DNA from: Calothrix sp. NIES-2098
GTDB lineage: Bacteria; Cyanobacteriota; Cyanobacteriia; Cyanobacteriales; Nostocaceae
Assembly: GCA_002368175.1 (NCBI GenBank)
Contig: AP018173.1
Coordinates: 1 to 64,000, forward strand
Direction: 5' to 3'
DNA length: 64,000 bases
This document shows, piece by piece, positions 41,380 to 51,372 of the stretch (the stretch's first letter is position 1; every line of letters begins with the position of its first letter). Position numbers and translations under genes: made by a program. Below the pieces are notes generated by a model. That model was given only the letters and a program-made list of their open reading frames with translations, did no database searches and was not told the DNA's origin.

Positions 41380-42597
41380 CGGGTGCATCCCACTTTTTAT
41401 TCTCCCAACAATAAATAAGAACGTAAGATGGTGACACAAATCTGAAGTCAGAAAGTAATAGGACACCAGTAAGTGATAATAAAGTCATCAAAACTAGGTG
41501 TATCCATGACTCCCGAAGAAGAACAACAGATAATAGAGCATTCTCGTGCAATAGCAAAGATACTGTACAAAAATACTGCAAGTGAGCAACTGACAAGTTT
41601 GGCAAAAATAGAATCAATAGTACGCCAAAAAATGTAGGAATATATCATGCCAGAAGTAGGGGTTTTTTTTATCGAAAATGCCACAGGAGAAAGCAGGGGA
41701 TACAAACGAAAAATAAAAAGTATAATTGGGATTTTGCCAATTACCAACTCTCAAGCACAAAAGCTAGAACTCAGACTACATAACCAATTGAGTCCATATT
41801 TAGAAGCTTGTTGTCTACGAATCAGCGCGTCGGTATCGTATCAACGTGCGGCAGAAGATATCGAATATTTAACTGGGGTAAAAGTATCAAAAACTATACA
41901 GCAAAGACTGGTACATCGGCAAAATTTTGAATTACCACAAGTAGAATCAATCGTGGAAGAATTGAGTGTGGATGGCGGAAATATCCGCATTCGTACTCCA
42001 GAAGGTAAACCCTGTGATTGGAAGGGTTATAAAGCTACTTGCTTACATGACAAACAGGCGATTGCTGCCTCATTTCAAGAAAATAGTCTTGTGATTGATT
42101 GGGTCAACACTCAACCACTTGCTTCGATTCTCACCTGTATTGGCGATGGTCATGACGGCATTTGGAATATTGTGCGCGATTTTGCTCCCCAACACCAGCG
42201 TCGAGAGGTGCTTGATTGGTTTCACCTTATGGAAAATCTACATAAGGTGGGTGGTTCAAATCAACGGCTCTTTCAGGCTACAACCCTTCTCTGGCAAGGA
42301 AAAGTTGATGATGCTATCGCTGTGTTTTCTGAGTGTAATCTCAAACAAGCCGAAAATTTTTGTGCTTACCTTGAAAAATATCGACACTGTATTGTCAATT
42401 ATCAGTATTATCAAGCTGAACAGATTTGTTCTATCGGTTCTGGCGCTATTGAGTCTACTGTTAAACAAATTGACTGTCGAACTAAAATTTCTGGTGCACA
42501 ATGGAAATCTGATAATGTTACTCAAGTCCTAGCTCATCGTTGTGCTTATCTCAATGGTTTAATCTCTGCTCGCTAAATAAAAACTGGGATGCTCCCC
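41380..42597 (+). mobile_element. ISKra4-family insertion sequence
   Basis: About 1.2 kb. Imperfect terminal inverted repeats start GGGTGCATCCCACTTTTTAT at 41381 and end with the complement of GGGGAGCATCCCAGTTTTTA at 42597. Between them lies one transposase reading frame with an internal amber codon. I found no clear target-site duplication. Confidence 0.75.
41506..42576 (+). pseudogene. ISKra4-family transposase with internal amber codon
   Basis: Codons 1-43 (MTPEEEQQIIEHSRAIAKIL) run to a TAG at 41635-41637, then the same frame continues EYIMPEVGVFFIENATGE to 42576. The second part has SVDGGNIRIRTPEGK, TCIGDGHDGIWNIVRDF and DWFHLMENLHKV, a DDE-type core of ISKra4-like enzymes. Without readthrough a shorter protein could start at the ATG at 41647 (309 residues), so residual activity is possible. 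Confidence 0.75.
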
Positions 42598-42624
42598 TAA
42601 AGATTTACTTTATAAATGGTCTCT
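42597..42624 (+). repeat. 28-bp repeat shared with 58161-58188, copy 1
   Basis: Identical over 28 bp to 58161-58188, containing AAGATTTACTTTATAAATGG. It starts where the ISKra4 end stops and includes the ATG of the following broken transposase. At 58161 it includes the stop codon of a different transposase remnant. It is probably an IS terminus. Confidence 0.7.
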
Positions 42625-43636
42625 AAGGCAGCTAGTAGTGGAGATAGTATTAAAAATACAGCCAAATTATTAAAGAACGTTCCCACAGCTAATGATATTA
42701 GATATCATCTCAATAAAATCAACAAGTTTGAGGAATTAGAGGCGTAAATAAATCAAGCGATGAAAAGTCGAATTCCTTTAGGATTGAAAAAAAGGCTCTT
42801 TAAAATAGCGATTGATTTAAATTTAATTTGTTATTATGGTAAGCCAACATCAGAGGAATCAGCATACATATATCGAAGTCAACCCAAAGCTGGTACTCAT
42901 TCATTTTACTTCTTGAGCAACTTTATATGTGATTACTAAGAATAAGCGTGTAACCCTTGCAATAAGGGGTGTTCGTCAATCAGATACTAGTGTTGCTCTG
43001 ATTACTTATTTATTATCAGAACTTGACTCTCTTAAAATAAATGTGAAGAAACTCTATTTAGATAGAGATTTTTTTAATACTCCTGTAATCCGATGGTTGC
43101 AGGCATTAGATATTCCCTTTCTTCTGCCTGCCATCAAAACTGGACAAAAGGGAGGTATAAAGCAATTTCTCAAGGGCAGGAAAAGTTATAAAACTACTTA
43201 TACAATAACAAGAGATAAAGATGATTCAGTTACATTTGATTTATGGATTATTTGTAAGTATAGGAAGGGAAAGCGTAATCAGCGTGGAGTTCAATACTTT
43301 GTTTATGTCGCTCACAAGGTAAGAACAAATTTAAATTATATTTATCAAGATTATAGAAAAAGATTTGGCATTGAAACTAGTTATCGTCTGAAGAATATTT
43401 GTCGAATTAGAACAAATAATAAAAATCCAGTTTTGAGATTACTATTTGTGGGTATATCTTTTCTTTTAGTTAATATTTGGGTAAATCTACTTTGGCTCAG
43501 AATCAGTCGTAAAAGGAAAGGTAGCCGATTAATTTATCGCATACTTTTTGCGCTAAAACAGATGTTAGCCTTTTTATCTCAAGCCCTACAGCGGAAATAT
43601 CAAGTCGTTGAAAGCATATATATTCCATCAGGTTAA
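42616..43636 (+). pseudogene. Broken ISH3-like (IS4-clan) DDE transposase
   Basis: The frame starts MVSKAASSGDSIKNTAKLLK and is stopped at a TAA after EELEA. It resumes INQAMKSRIPLGLKKRLFKIAIDLNLICYYG and SAYIYRSQPKAGTHSFYFL, shifts frame near 42915, then runs 235 codons from 42929 (ITKNKRVTLAIRGVRQSDTSVALITYLL, LYLDRDFFNTPVIRWLQALDIPFLLPAI). Catalytic DDE segments are recognisable, but the protein is split in three. Confidence 0.75.
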
Positions 43637-44194
43637 TATTGACCATTTTCGGCTAGCTAATTATCAGTAATCATAATCTATACTATGTCTGCTAGTCAGG
43701 ATATTCTGTATTTTTAAGTATCATAAGCTACATTGTGTCTAGCTATTGCTCTTCTCTCAAAAACTTTTTGGTTTACTGGTTAATAACGCATCCCCTGAAT
43801 CATCTGTATTACCGTGCGTTACGCTACGCTAACGCACTGGACTTGCGTAAATCCTATATTTTATTAAATTGTGATTTTTATCACTTTGATTTGTAATAAT
43901 CCTCTAACAAATTTCAGCCAGTGAACTCATTGGTTGAATTTTTTATTGATGGTAAACAAATATTAGTAATTTACTCCTGGTGATATAGCTATCCTCTCCG
44001 CCTTAGGTAGGTTAAAACCTGTTTAACTATGCATAAAATTATTTTAATGCAATTGACAAAGCTCAGGTTATTGCTTCACTGATTGACATTAATGTTCAAT
44101 CTTAGTTTTTGATAAACTTTTACGTTCGGAAAAACCAGCCAGAGCTTTTTAAAGATGAATTTGACCACTTTCTATAAAAAAGATAAGGACAATA
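43637..44194. other. Gene-free region with a GTGCGTT hairpin
   Basis: About 560 bp. GTGCGTT (43814-43820) and AACGCAC (43831-43837) flank ACGCTACGCT, a hairpin type repeated in many cyanobacterial genomes. I see no gene. Confidence 0.4.
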
Positions 44195-44374
44195 ATGATT
44201 GATTTAGAACACTTTGGCTTCTTTTTTCTGATACTAACAGTCTTGATGTTGACATTTAATGAAATGAGCTTGGCGTTGGATGAATCTGATATTGAGAGTT
44301 TTTCGTTGTGGACAGGTATTGCTGCTGTAATTGCTGGTTTACCGATAATTTTTTATCGAGTTTTAGTATTTTGA
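44195..44374 (+). CDS. Small two-helix membrane protein
   Basis: 59 residues beginning MIDLEHFGFFFLILTVLMLT, with AAGGAC before the ATG. Two hydrophobic helices (about 7-21 and 39-57) flank the acidic loop NEMSLALDESDIESFS. No family recognised. Its composition and ribosome-binding site make it a plausible gene among IS remnants; it could be a single-gene toxin-like peptide or a leftover. Confidence 0.4.
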   Translation: MIDLEHFGFFFLILTVLMLTFNEMSLALDESDIESFSLWTGIAAVIAGLPIIFYRVLVF

Positions 44375-44469
44375 GGTGGTAATTTCAAGTGTGTAAAGAG
44401 TTGCAAAGACGCGATTTATCGCGTCTGTACTCAAGAGTCAAAAATTGGACTTTTGCAGCTAGATAAACT

Positions 44470-44739
44470 CTAAAAAAACTGGAGCCGATCAGTAAACGTT
44501 TTTCCTTGATGTCCTGGCTGCCCACCTGATTTCTTTTTCGGCTGATTTGATTCCTCTTGTGTTAATACTTTTTTGTTTTCGCTCTTTTTGTGGATATCTC
44601 CTGATGGAGGTTTCGATGAAGTTTTACTGTCAATTTTTAAGCTTTGTTTGAGCCTTGCTACTTCCTCTTGCAACGCCTTAATAATTTCTACCAACTGTTC
44701 CTTTGACAATTGGTTTAGTTCTTCTTCTGTTTTGGCTTT
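44470..44739 (-). pseudogene. IS66 transposase (TnpC) N-terminal fragment
   Basis: KAKTEEELNQLSKEQLVEII, a coiled coil, then LKIDSKTSSKPPSGDIHKKSEN and KKKSGGQPGHQGKT are the standard IS66 TnpC N-terminal features, ending at the Zn-finger-proximal GGQPGHQGKT. The rest is lost. The upstream codons belong to an IS630 end (44740-44830). Confidence 0.8.
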
Positions 44740-44830
44740 TAAACCTCGTCTATGTTGAAAACCGTAGTTTTTCCTCGTCAGAGTCAAGGTGATTTTTCAC
44801 CCACAAGCGATCGCTTTTGGGTCTGTGATT
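44740..44830 (-). pseudogene. IS630 3'-end fragment
   Basis: About 90 bp closely match the 3' end of the IS630 transposase gene at 52529-52616 (shared text such as TGATTTTTCACCCA and GCGATCGCT). It is a truncated second copy fused to the IS66 remnant. Confidence 0.65.
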
Positions 44831-44894
44831 TGATTAACTTGTGATAGTAGAAAATTAGGAATCGCGTTAACATAAGCTCAAAAGGTAACAAATC

Positions 44895-44969
44895 ATGACT
44901 GAACGAGAATTTCCCAATTGGGAAGCGCTCTATCAAGAACAACTAGCCGTTATCCCACTGGCACTATCG
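44895..44969 (+). pseudogene. N-terminal scrap of a class I methyltransferase
   Basis: MTEREFPNWEALYQEQ resembles the start of a common cyanobacterial SAM-dependent methyltransferase; a stop follows after nine more codons. Probably debris. Confidence 0.3.
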
Positions 44970-45129
44970 TGATGCAGAGTAACTCATCTACCAATATCTA
45001 ACCTCAGCAACTCATGAGCTATCCCAGATGAGGTCTTGGTGGAACATTATTCTGCTGAAAGGGTGAGGAATCGTTCTCCTCGATCTTTGATACTTAAGTC
45101 TGGAATTGCAAAAACTATCAAAACAAGCA

Positions 45130-46026
45130 ATGAAAGACGATCGATTAGAGATGCAAGACCCCCGGCAGCAATATCCCGCTCCGCCCTTTCCCCAACAACC
45201 GCAGCCCGTACCAGGACTTGCTCAAAAGATGCAGCCCCAACCGGATCACGGTGAGCAAAGCTACATTGGATGTGGAAAGCTTGCAGGTCGCAAGGCATTG
45301 ATCACGGGAGCCGATTCTGGTATCGGGCGCGCTGTGGCGATCGCATTTGCGCGAGAAGGTGCTGATGTCGCGCTCGCCTATCTTAAGAGCGAGGAGGCTG
45401 ATGCTCAAGAGGTCATCCAATTGATTGAACAATCAGGGCGCAAAGCGGTTGCGCTTCCCGGTGACATTACCGACGAGCATTTTTGCCAAAAGCTGGTGAC
45501 AGATGCAGTGCAATCTTTGAACGGTTTAGATATTCTCGTGAACAATGCTGGCGCACAGACATCTTACCCCTCAATTAGCGAGATCACGACTGAGCATTTC
45601 GATAAAGTGATGAAGACAAACCTCTACGCGCTATTTTGGATTACCAAAGCAGCCATTCCACATCTTTTACCCGGAGCATCGATTATTAACACCACTTCGA
45701 TTCAGGCTTATCAACCTTCAGCGAGTCTGCTTGACTATGCGATGACGAAAGCGGGCATTGAGAATTTCAGCAAATCTCTGGCAAAACAGATGATCGAGAA
45801 GGGAGTGCGTGTTAATGCAGTCGCACCTGGCCCATTCTGGACACCGCTACAGCCGAGTGGTGGTCAGACCCAGGACAAGATCGAGAAATTTGGTTCTGAA
45901 GTTCCGCTCGGAAGACCCGGTCAGCCTGTGGAAATTGCTCCTGTGTATGTGTTGCTTGCTTCCCAAGAAGGTAGCTACATCACGGGAGAAGTTTATGGTG
46001 TAACAGGCGGCATCGGGATTGCCTAG
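45130..46026 (+). CDS. Short-chain dehydrogenase/reductase (YghA/GSP39-like)
   Basis: 298 residues from the ATG at 45130 (MKDDRLEMQDPRQQYPAPPF). The proline-rich N-terminal extension, TGADSGIGRAVAIAFAREGADV (NAD(P)-binding), NNAGAQ, the catalytic S/Y/K set with YAMTKAG, and the end ITGEVYGVTGGIG identify the extended SDR group around E. coli YghA and Bacillus general stress protein 39. It probably reduces or oxidises a small carbonyl compound; the substrate is unknown. G+C content is higher than neighbouring DNA, suggesting recent acquisition. Confidence 0.9.
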   Translation: MKDDRLEMQDPRQQYPAPPFPQQPQPVPGLAQKMQPQPDHGEQSYIGCGKLAGRKALITGADSGIGRAVAIAFAREGADVALAYLKSEEADAQEVIQLIEQSGRKAVALPGDITDEHFCQKLVTDAVQSLNGLDILVNNAGAQTSYPSISEITTEHFDKVMKTNLYALFWITKAAIPHLLPGASIINTTSIQAYQPSASLLDYAMTKAGIENFSKSLAKQMIEKGVRVNAVAPGPFWTPLQPSGGQTQDKIEKFGSEVPLGRPGQPVEIAPVYVLLASQEGSYITGEVYGVTGGIGIA

Positions 46027-46203
46027 TTCAAAATGTTGAAACAACTCTAGGAGAACTTTTATCAGAGTCACTGATCTTGAAAATACTGATAAGAGCGCGT
46101 TGAGGTGAACGCTCATCGCATTTGCACTAACTGTGACGTGCGTTCCCTCTCGCTCCCTATTCCCCTGCCCCTTTTGACATTGGTAATGTTGCGATCGCCA
46201 GAT

Positions 46204-46544
46204 CTATAGTAGTTTGTCTAATGTAATTGGCAAATCGCGGACGCGTTTACCTGTGGCATGATAGACAGCGTTAGCGATCGCTGCCGCAGTAGCAGTAATA
46301 CCAATTTCACCAATTCCCTTGACACCAAGCGGGTTGATATGTGGGTCATGTTCATCGACAAACAACACCTGAATATCGGGAACGTCTGCATTCACTGGTA
46401 CGTGATACTCAGCTAAATCATGGTTGACAACGCGTCCTAGATTCGGGTCTATGACCGTATGTTCCATTAACGCCATACCAATACCATAAATAATCCCACC
46501 AATCAGTTGACTGTTGGCTGTTTTAGCATCAAGGTTCATTATCT
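46204..46544 (-). pseudogene. C-terminal fragment of a xanthine-dehydrogenase-type molybdopterin subunit
   Basis: NLDAKTANSQLIGGIIYGIGMALMEHTV and GVKGIGEIGITATAAAIANAVYHATGKRVRDLPITLDKLL match the last ~110 residues of PaoC/YagR-like large subunits. The remaining ~600 residues are missing; the frame is cut by the IS4 element at 46545, and nothing related resumes beyond 49421. It cannot function. Confidence 0.8.
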
Positions 46545-46561
46545 CAATACTTCGGACAAAA

Positions 46562-47046
46562 TTAAGCAGCAATAATGCCGTAAGATCGTAGGTTTTGATA
46601 GTTAGGATGGGATTTAATTACAGTCTCACAGAGTCCTAACTTTGAAATAAAAGTGTCGAGCAAGTGGTCATTGAGTGCACGTCGCTTAATACTTGCCATT
46701 GAGAAGACAAAGGGTTTTTGACCCAACTGGTGCTGATGAGCATCGAGCTTGGCAATATTGAGAGCAGCAAAACTGGCATTAAAATGAAAGTCCAGCTTTT
46801 TGACATCACGGGCTTGACAATCACTCAGTCCGGTAAACTGTTTAGCATCACGGAAGATAAATTCGATTTGAAAGCGCAGCTTGTAGAAACGATAAATCTC
46901 GTCTGCTGATTGGTTGATATCTGTTGAGAATAGAACTGAGTAACTCGGTTTGCTAGGGTTACGGTGGTCGAGTAAATAAGCCAGACGGATCTTACGTTTT
47001 AATGAAACGTGCCACACAACTGCTGTATAGAGTTTAACTCCTTCAG
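46562..47046 (-). pseudogene. IS4 transposase, C-terminal half
   Basis: Reads ELPEGVKLYTAVVWHVSLKRKIRLAYLLDHRN, then YRFYKLRFQIEFIFRDAKQFTG, which contains the YREK signature (Y-2-R-3-E-6-K) of IS4-family transposases including the catalytic glutamate. It continues the frame interrupted at 48606. Confidence 0.85.
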
Positions 47047-47054
47047 GTAGTTCG

Positions 47055-48605
47055 CCAGGGCAAACGCATCTAAATATAGTACAAGAATACTAAAAAAGGG
47101 CTAAAAGCAGGAAAATCTAGCGGCAAAGTTCCGTCTTAGTCGGTGGTATGGAGGATAACTAAAGCGACTAGGATGGTAAAGTGATGGATGGTCAAATGTA
47201 GAATCAAGTACCTAAAAAAGCGTGAAGCTCAAGCCCAAAATTACAATTGCTGACCACTTTGCACAGATGGAAGATCCAAGAGTAGATCGCACAAAACGGC
47301 ACAAGTTAATTGATATTCTTACCATTGCCATCTGTGCAGTAATTTGTGGAGCAGATAGTTGGGTGGCAATTGAACTATATGGCTGCACGAAATATGAATG
47401 GTTAAAAACGTTTTTGGAGTTACCAAACGGGATACCATCACACGATACATTTGCAAGGGTATTTGCTCAATTAGATACCCAAAAATTCCAAGAATGTTTT
47501 CTGTCATGGATGAGAACAATACAAAAGATAACGTCAGCGGAAATAGTAGCAATTGACGGTAAGACTCTATGTGGTTCTAATGATAAAGCATCTGGGCAAA
47601 GTGCGATTGAAATAGTTAGTGCCTGGGCAACGACAAATAGAATGGTGTTAGGTCAAGTAAAAGTAGATTCTCATTCCAATGAAATTACAGCAATCCCAGA
47701 GTTGTTAAAGGTGCTAGAACTGTCTGGGTGTATTGTGACAATAGATGCAATAGGCTGTCAAAAAAATATTGTAAAGTTAATTGCCCAGCAAGATGCAGAC
47801 TACGTAATTACCTTAAAAAAGAATCAAGGAAATCTTGCTAATGAAGTAGAAGAACTGATTGCTGAAGGAATAAGAACAGGCTTCCAAGGATTAAAGCATA
47901 GCACGTATAAAACAGAAGAAGTTAGTCATGGTCGTCACGAAATTCGTCATTATCTAATGATATCTAATATCGGAAATAAGCTTGACCCAGATTCAGTTTG
48001 GGCAAAATTAAATAGCATAGGCATGGTGGAGTCTGTACGGGAATTAGATGGCGAGACAACTGTAGAAACCCGTTATTTTATTAGTAGCCTGGAAGATAAC
48101 GCCCAAAAGTTTGCTAATTCTATTCGCAGCCATTGGGGAATTGAAAATTCACTACATTGGGTATTGGATGTAGCATTAAACGAAGATAATTGCCGCATAA
48201 GAAAAGATAACGCACCACAAAATTTTGCAGTTCTGCGCCACATTGCAGTGAATCTATTAGGTAAAGAGAAACGGGTGAAGGTAGGAGTAAAAAACAAACA
48301 ATTTCTAGCTGCAATGGATAATCAATATTTAACTAGATTACTTTCCTTAGCTTCAAGCTGATTTTATAGGACATTGAATCAGGCTATAACTAATTTTCTA
48401 TTCAGGTCGCAGTTATTAAGTCATCTTGTTCACTTACTGCTAATTGTTGATTTAAAATCATATCTTCAGGGCAAATATTAAATTTTAAATATCTAAGGTT
48501 ATCCTTTGATTTGTATTCAATATTTATCTCAGAAAACTGTCTTTATTCTAGATATTTGAATTTGCTTTCCAATTCTTATTAGCAATTAAGATGCGTTCGC
48601 CCTGG
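47055..48605 (+). mobile_element. ISAs1-family insertion sequence nested in IS4
   Basis: About 1.55 kb. Ends CCAGGGCAAACGCATCT (47055) and the complement of CCAGGGCGAACGCATCT (ending 48605) form inverted repeats. The 8-bp duplication GTAGTTCG flanks it at 47047-47054 and 48606-48613. It carries one intact transposase gene and disrupts an IS4 transposase. Confidence 0.92.
47222..48361 (+). CDS. ISAs1-family transposase
   Basis: 379 residues from a GTG. MEDPRVDRTKRHKLIDILTIAICAVICGADSW and the DDE segments IVAIDGKTLCGS, IVTIDAIGCQ and HWGIENSLHWVLDVALNEDNCRIRKDNAPQNFAVLRHIAVNLL are diagnostic for ISAs1/H-repeat-associated transposases. The frame is full length and uninterrupted, and both element ends and target duplications are intact, so this copy may still be mobile. 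Confidence 0.93.
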   Translation: MKLKPKITIADHFAQMEDPRVDRTKRHKLIDILTIAICAVICGADSWVAIELYGCTKYEWLKTFLELPNGIPSHDTFARVFAQLDTQKFQECFLSWMRTIQKITSAEIVAIDGKTLCGSNDKASGQSAIEIVSAWATTNRMVLGQVKVDSHSNEITAIPELLKVLELSGCIVTIDAIGCQKNIVKLIAQQDADYVITLKKNQGNLANEVEELIAEGIRTGFQGLKHSTYKTEEVSHGRHEIRHYLMISNIGNKLDPDSVWAKLNSIGMVESVRELDGETTVETRYFISSLEDNAQKFANSIRSHWGIENSLHWVLDVALNEDNCRIRKDNAPQNFAVLRHIAVNLLGKEKRVKVGVKNKQFLAAMDNQYLTRLLSLASS

Positions 48606-48613
48606 GTAGTTCG

Positions 48614-49356
48614 CTAACCATTGTCAAGCGAGTCGGGTCAGCTAAATTAACTTTGCCATCGTATTTACGCTTAGCTCCCCGTGCTTTCTGCTCACCCTCG
48701 AACACATATCGCAGATTCGCGTCTCGGCGCAGTTTACTAATCACATCCAGATTCAGTGCTCTGACTCCCTTGACAAATGCCTCTTTAGCATATGCTCCAT
48801 CAACAGCAAGGTAGCGAACTTGGGGAGGTAATTGAGGTTGAGCAATTTCCAGGTGGTGGAGATAGTAGTCCATCCGCGTCAGTTCTGGACATTCGCTTTG
48901 GTCAAATGTTTGTTCAGCAAGCAGACTATAGGCCACTTCCGTTTCTACATCTACTACCGCCACCAAGGATACCTCTAATCCTCTCTCAACTCGATTGTGA
49001 CTGCCATTATAAAATTGGTCTAGTCCAAAGGTCTTTTTCCCGCTTTTGGCAATGAATGAACAATCCATCACGGCAATCATTGAGTGATGAAAAGACGTTG
49101 CTGCTTTGATTAGTTCCGCGTTGAACTGAGCGAAATCAAACCGTTTTTTAAACTGTCGGCGATAAGTTCTCTCTGTTCGTCCGCTGTAGCGGCTCAAGTT
49201 GGTAAAGTTTACCTTGCCACAGGCAATTAGAATCGTCGCAAACAGCGTTGTCAATGCTTTGATCTGTGGTTTATGGAAAATCCCCATTTTTGTCAGTAAG
49301 CTTTGTACAATTTCCATATGGCTATCGAGTCGGTGCAAGGTTCTTCTAATCAGCAC
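48614..49356 (-). pseudogene. IS4 transposase, N-terminal half
   Basis: Contains the first catalytic aspartates (MIAVMDCSFIAKSGKKTFGLDQFYNG and RYLAVDGAYAKEAFVKGV) and ends at LTMVSEL, where the ISAs1 element enters. The start may be the ATG at 49317 (MEIVQSLLTKMGIF). Joined to 46562-47046 it would make a complete transposase. Confidence 0.85.
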
Positions 49357-49430
49357 CTTAATGGTTCGATAGCTTTCTTGTCTATTCCGTCAACTAAAAA
49401 TTGTCCGGAGTATTGTTATCTCAAACAGCT

Positions 49431-49574
49431 ATGTTTAGACTCAAGACAATTTTTGGGGGCAAGTTAAGACGACGCTTTTTTGACAATCAAGCCGTCGAGT
49501 TATTTTTGCAGTGTGCTGCCCTTAACCGCATGATTCAATTGGGCAAGCCTGACAGTTACAAAGTTGAAGATTAA
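49431..49574 (+). pseudogene. C-terminal scrap of an IS5-group transposase
   Basis: 47 codons reading FRLKTIFGGKLRRRFFDNQAVELF and LNRMIQLGKPDSYKVED, the usual C-terminus of a cyanobacterial DDE transposase. It begins ten bases after the IS4 target duplication, so the IS4 landed in or beside this older remnant. Confidence 0.65.
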
Positions 49575-49815
49575 CTAATACCAGATCTATCGAGAGAAGG
49601 TGTACCTTTTTTGATTCATGCAACAACGCCCATTCTGAAATTGAATTTCGCGTGGCGATTGCCCCACTCTCTGTGAGTAAATTCGTTCAAGGGCGATCGC
49701 TCAAGAAAAGTGGTTTCCTCACATCCAGCAGCCTGGGCGAATTCCTTGCAACTACCGACGGCATTTATGCAATTTTGTAAATAAGTTATATTTCTTTACT
49801 TAATGCCAGGGATCG

Positions 49816-50010
49816 CTATGCCAAAAAAGATTTTTTAAGCTTATGAATCTGCGGCTGCCGCGACCAGGCAAGAAAGCTGCGAAATAATGGCTCCGATAAT
49901 TGTTGGCTTACATGACTTTTAAGCAAGTCATATATGCAATTGCCTAATTCTTGCTTATTTTGACATTGAGCCTTGAGCCTGCGTTCAATGGCGATCGCCC
50001 CTATTTTCAT
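49816..50010 (-). CDS. Small hypothetical protein divergent from pyrC
   Basis: 64 residues, basic: MKIGAIAIERRLKAQCQNKQ followed by ELGNCIYDLLKSHVSQQLSEPLFRSFLAWSRQ. Helical throughout. It starts 31 bp from pyrC in the opposite direction. No family recognised; it may be a fragment carried along with pyrC. Confidence 0.35.
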   Translation of the reverse strand: MKIGAIAIERRLKAQCQNKQELGNCIYDLLKSHVSQQLSEPLFRSFLAWSRQPQIHKLKKSFLA

Positions 50011-50041
50011 GAGGCCCTTGTTGCCGTTTTATAATTAAAGG

Positions 50042-51070
50042 ATGCAAAAGCTTACCATCACCCGACCTGACGATTGGCATCTGCATCTGCGCGACGGTGC
50101 AGCACTGAAAGCAGTTCTGCCCTATACGGTGCGTCAGTTTGCCCGCGCGATCGTTATGCCGAACTTGAAGCCCCCTATCCGCTCGGTGGCAGATGCGGCA
50201 GCCTATCGCGATCGCATCCTCGCCGCCATTCCAGAGGGCCAACAGTTTGAGCCATTGATGACGCTCTACCTCACCGACAACACCAGCCCCGACGACATTC
50301 TCCGAGCGAAAGAATCCCAGTTTATCAAAGCGGTCAAGTACTACCCAGCCGGTGCAACAACCAACTCAGACTCCGGTGTGACGGATATTCGCAAGGGCGA
50401 TCGCGTCTTTGAAGCGATGCAGCAGGTGGACATGCCGTTATTACTGCATGGGGAAGTGACCGATAACGATGTTGATACCTTCGATCGCGAGAAGGTGTTT
50501 ATAGAGCGACATTTAATACCCCTCAAGCAGCGATTTCCCAACCTGCGGGTGGTGCTTGAGCATATCACCACCTCCGATGCGGTGCAGTATGTCCTGTCTG
50601 CCAACACCATCGCGGCAACAATTACGCCACAACATTTGTTGTTTAACCGTAATGCCCTATTCAAAGGCGGCCTTCGCCCCCATTTTTATTGCCTGCCCAT
50701 TTTGAAACGGGAGGAGCATCGTCAGGCTTTGTTGCAAGCGGCAACATCGCTTAATCCGAAGTTTTTTCTAGGTACCGATAGCGCTCCCTATACCCGCACC
50801 AGCAAAGAAAGTTCCTGTGGCTGCGCGGGATGCTTTTCGGCTCTGCACGCCCTTGAGTTGTATGCCGAAGCATTTGAAAGCGTGAAAGCCCTGGATAAAC
50901 TGGAGGCGTTCGCTAGCTTTTATGGCCCAGATTTTTATCAACTGCCGCGTAATACTGAGCGAATTACCTTGTCCAAAAAGACTTGGCGCGTTCCTGATGA
51001 AGTTCCATTTATGGAATCTGGGCTTGTACCTTTGGGGGCAGGGCAGGAAATGACATGGCAAATGGTATGA
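50042..51070 (+). CDS. pyrC: Dihydroorotase
   Basis: 342 residues. The enzyme closes carbamoyl-aspartate to dihydroorotate in pyrimidine synthesis. DWHLHLRDG (zinc HxH, about 11-19), VKYYPAGATTNSDSGV with the carbamylated lysine near 100, LLLHGEV, LEHITT and FFLGTDSAPY (catalytic aspartate near 249) match the type II (E. coli PyrC) enzyme throughout at normal length. G+C content is clearly above that of the surroundings. It sits between IS elements, so it may be an extra or transferred copy. Confidence 0.95.
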   Translation: MQKLTITRPDDWHLHLRDGAALKAVLPYTVRQFARAIVMPNLKPPIRSVADAAAYRDRILAAIPEGQQFEPLMTLYLTDNTSPDDILRAKESQFIKAVKYYPAGATTNSDSGVTDIRKGDRVFEAMQQVDMPLLLHGEVTDNDVDTFDREKVFIERHLIPLKQRFPNLRVVLEHITTSDAVQYVLSANTIAATITPQHLLFNRNALFKGGLRPHFYCLPILKREEHRQALLQAATSLNPKFFLGTDSAPYTRTSKESSCGCAGCFSALHALELYAEAFESVKALDKLEAFASFYGPDFYQLPRNTERITLSKKTWRVPDEVPFMESGLVPLGAGQEMTWQMV

Positions 51071-51372
51071 CATTCGCATTGTGCATCAGCCATTGTGAAA
51101 TCCTGTCGGTTAGCTTAGTCCAACGAGTAATTTGAATTCTGGCTCAACCCCCTCAGGCTTCTCTATCCATTCGATCATCTCCTGTGCGAACATTTTCTTG
51201 CCCTTCGGGGGTCCCGATTGTGGTGCATCATTTGACAAATATGATACTAATTGTGTGCATTGGGATTGCCCAAACTCCGATTGTGGTTGGATGGACGATA
51301 CCTTGTGAAGAGCGATACCTACGGCACACTGCGTGAACGCTTGATAATTACCCCACAAAATATTTCTGTAAG

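Larger units (their letters stand above)
46545..49415 (-). mobile_element. IS4-family element interrupted by an ISAs1 element
   Basis: Outer inverted repeats CAATACTTCGGACAA (46545) and the complement of CAATACTCCGGACAA (ending 49415) flank a split transposase. A 6-bp target duplication TTATCT is seen at 46539-46544 and 49416-49421. The ISAs1 element occupies 47055-48605, so the original IS4 was about 1.3 kb. Confidence 0.88.

Noticed and set aside
49606..49780. Open frame between the IS5 scrap and pyrC
   Set aside because: About 55 codons without a start or known motif; it could be the tail of a lost gene but cannot be supported.
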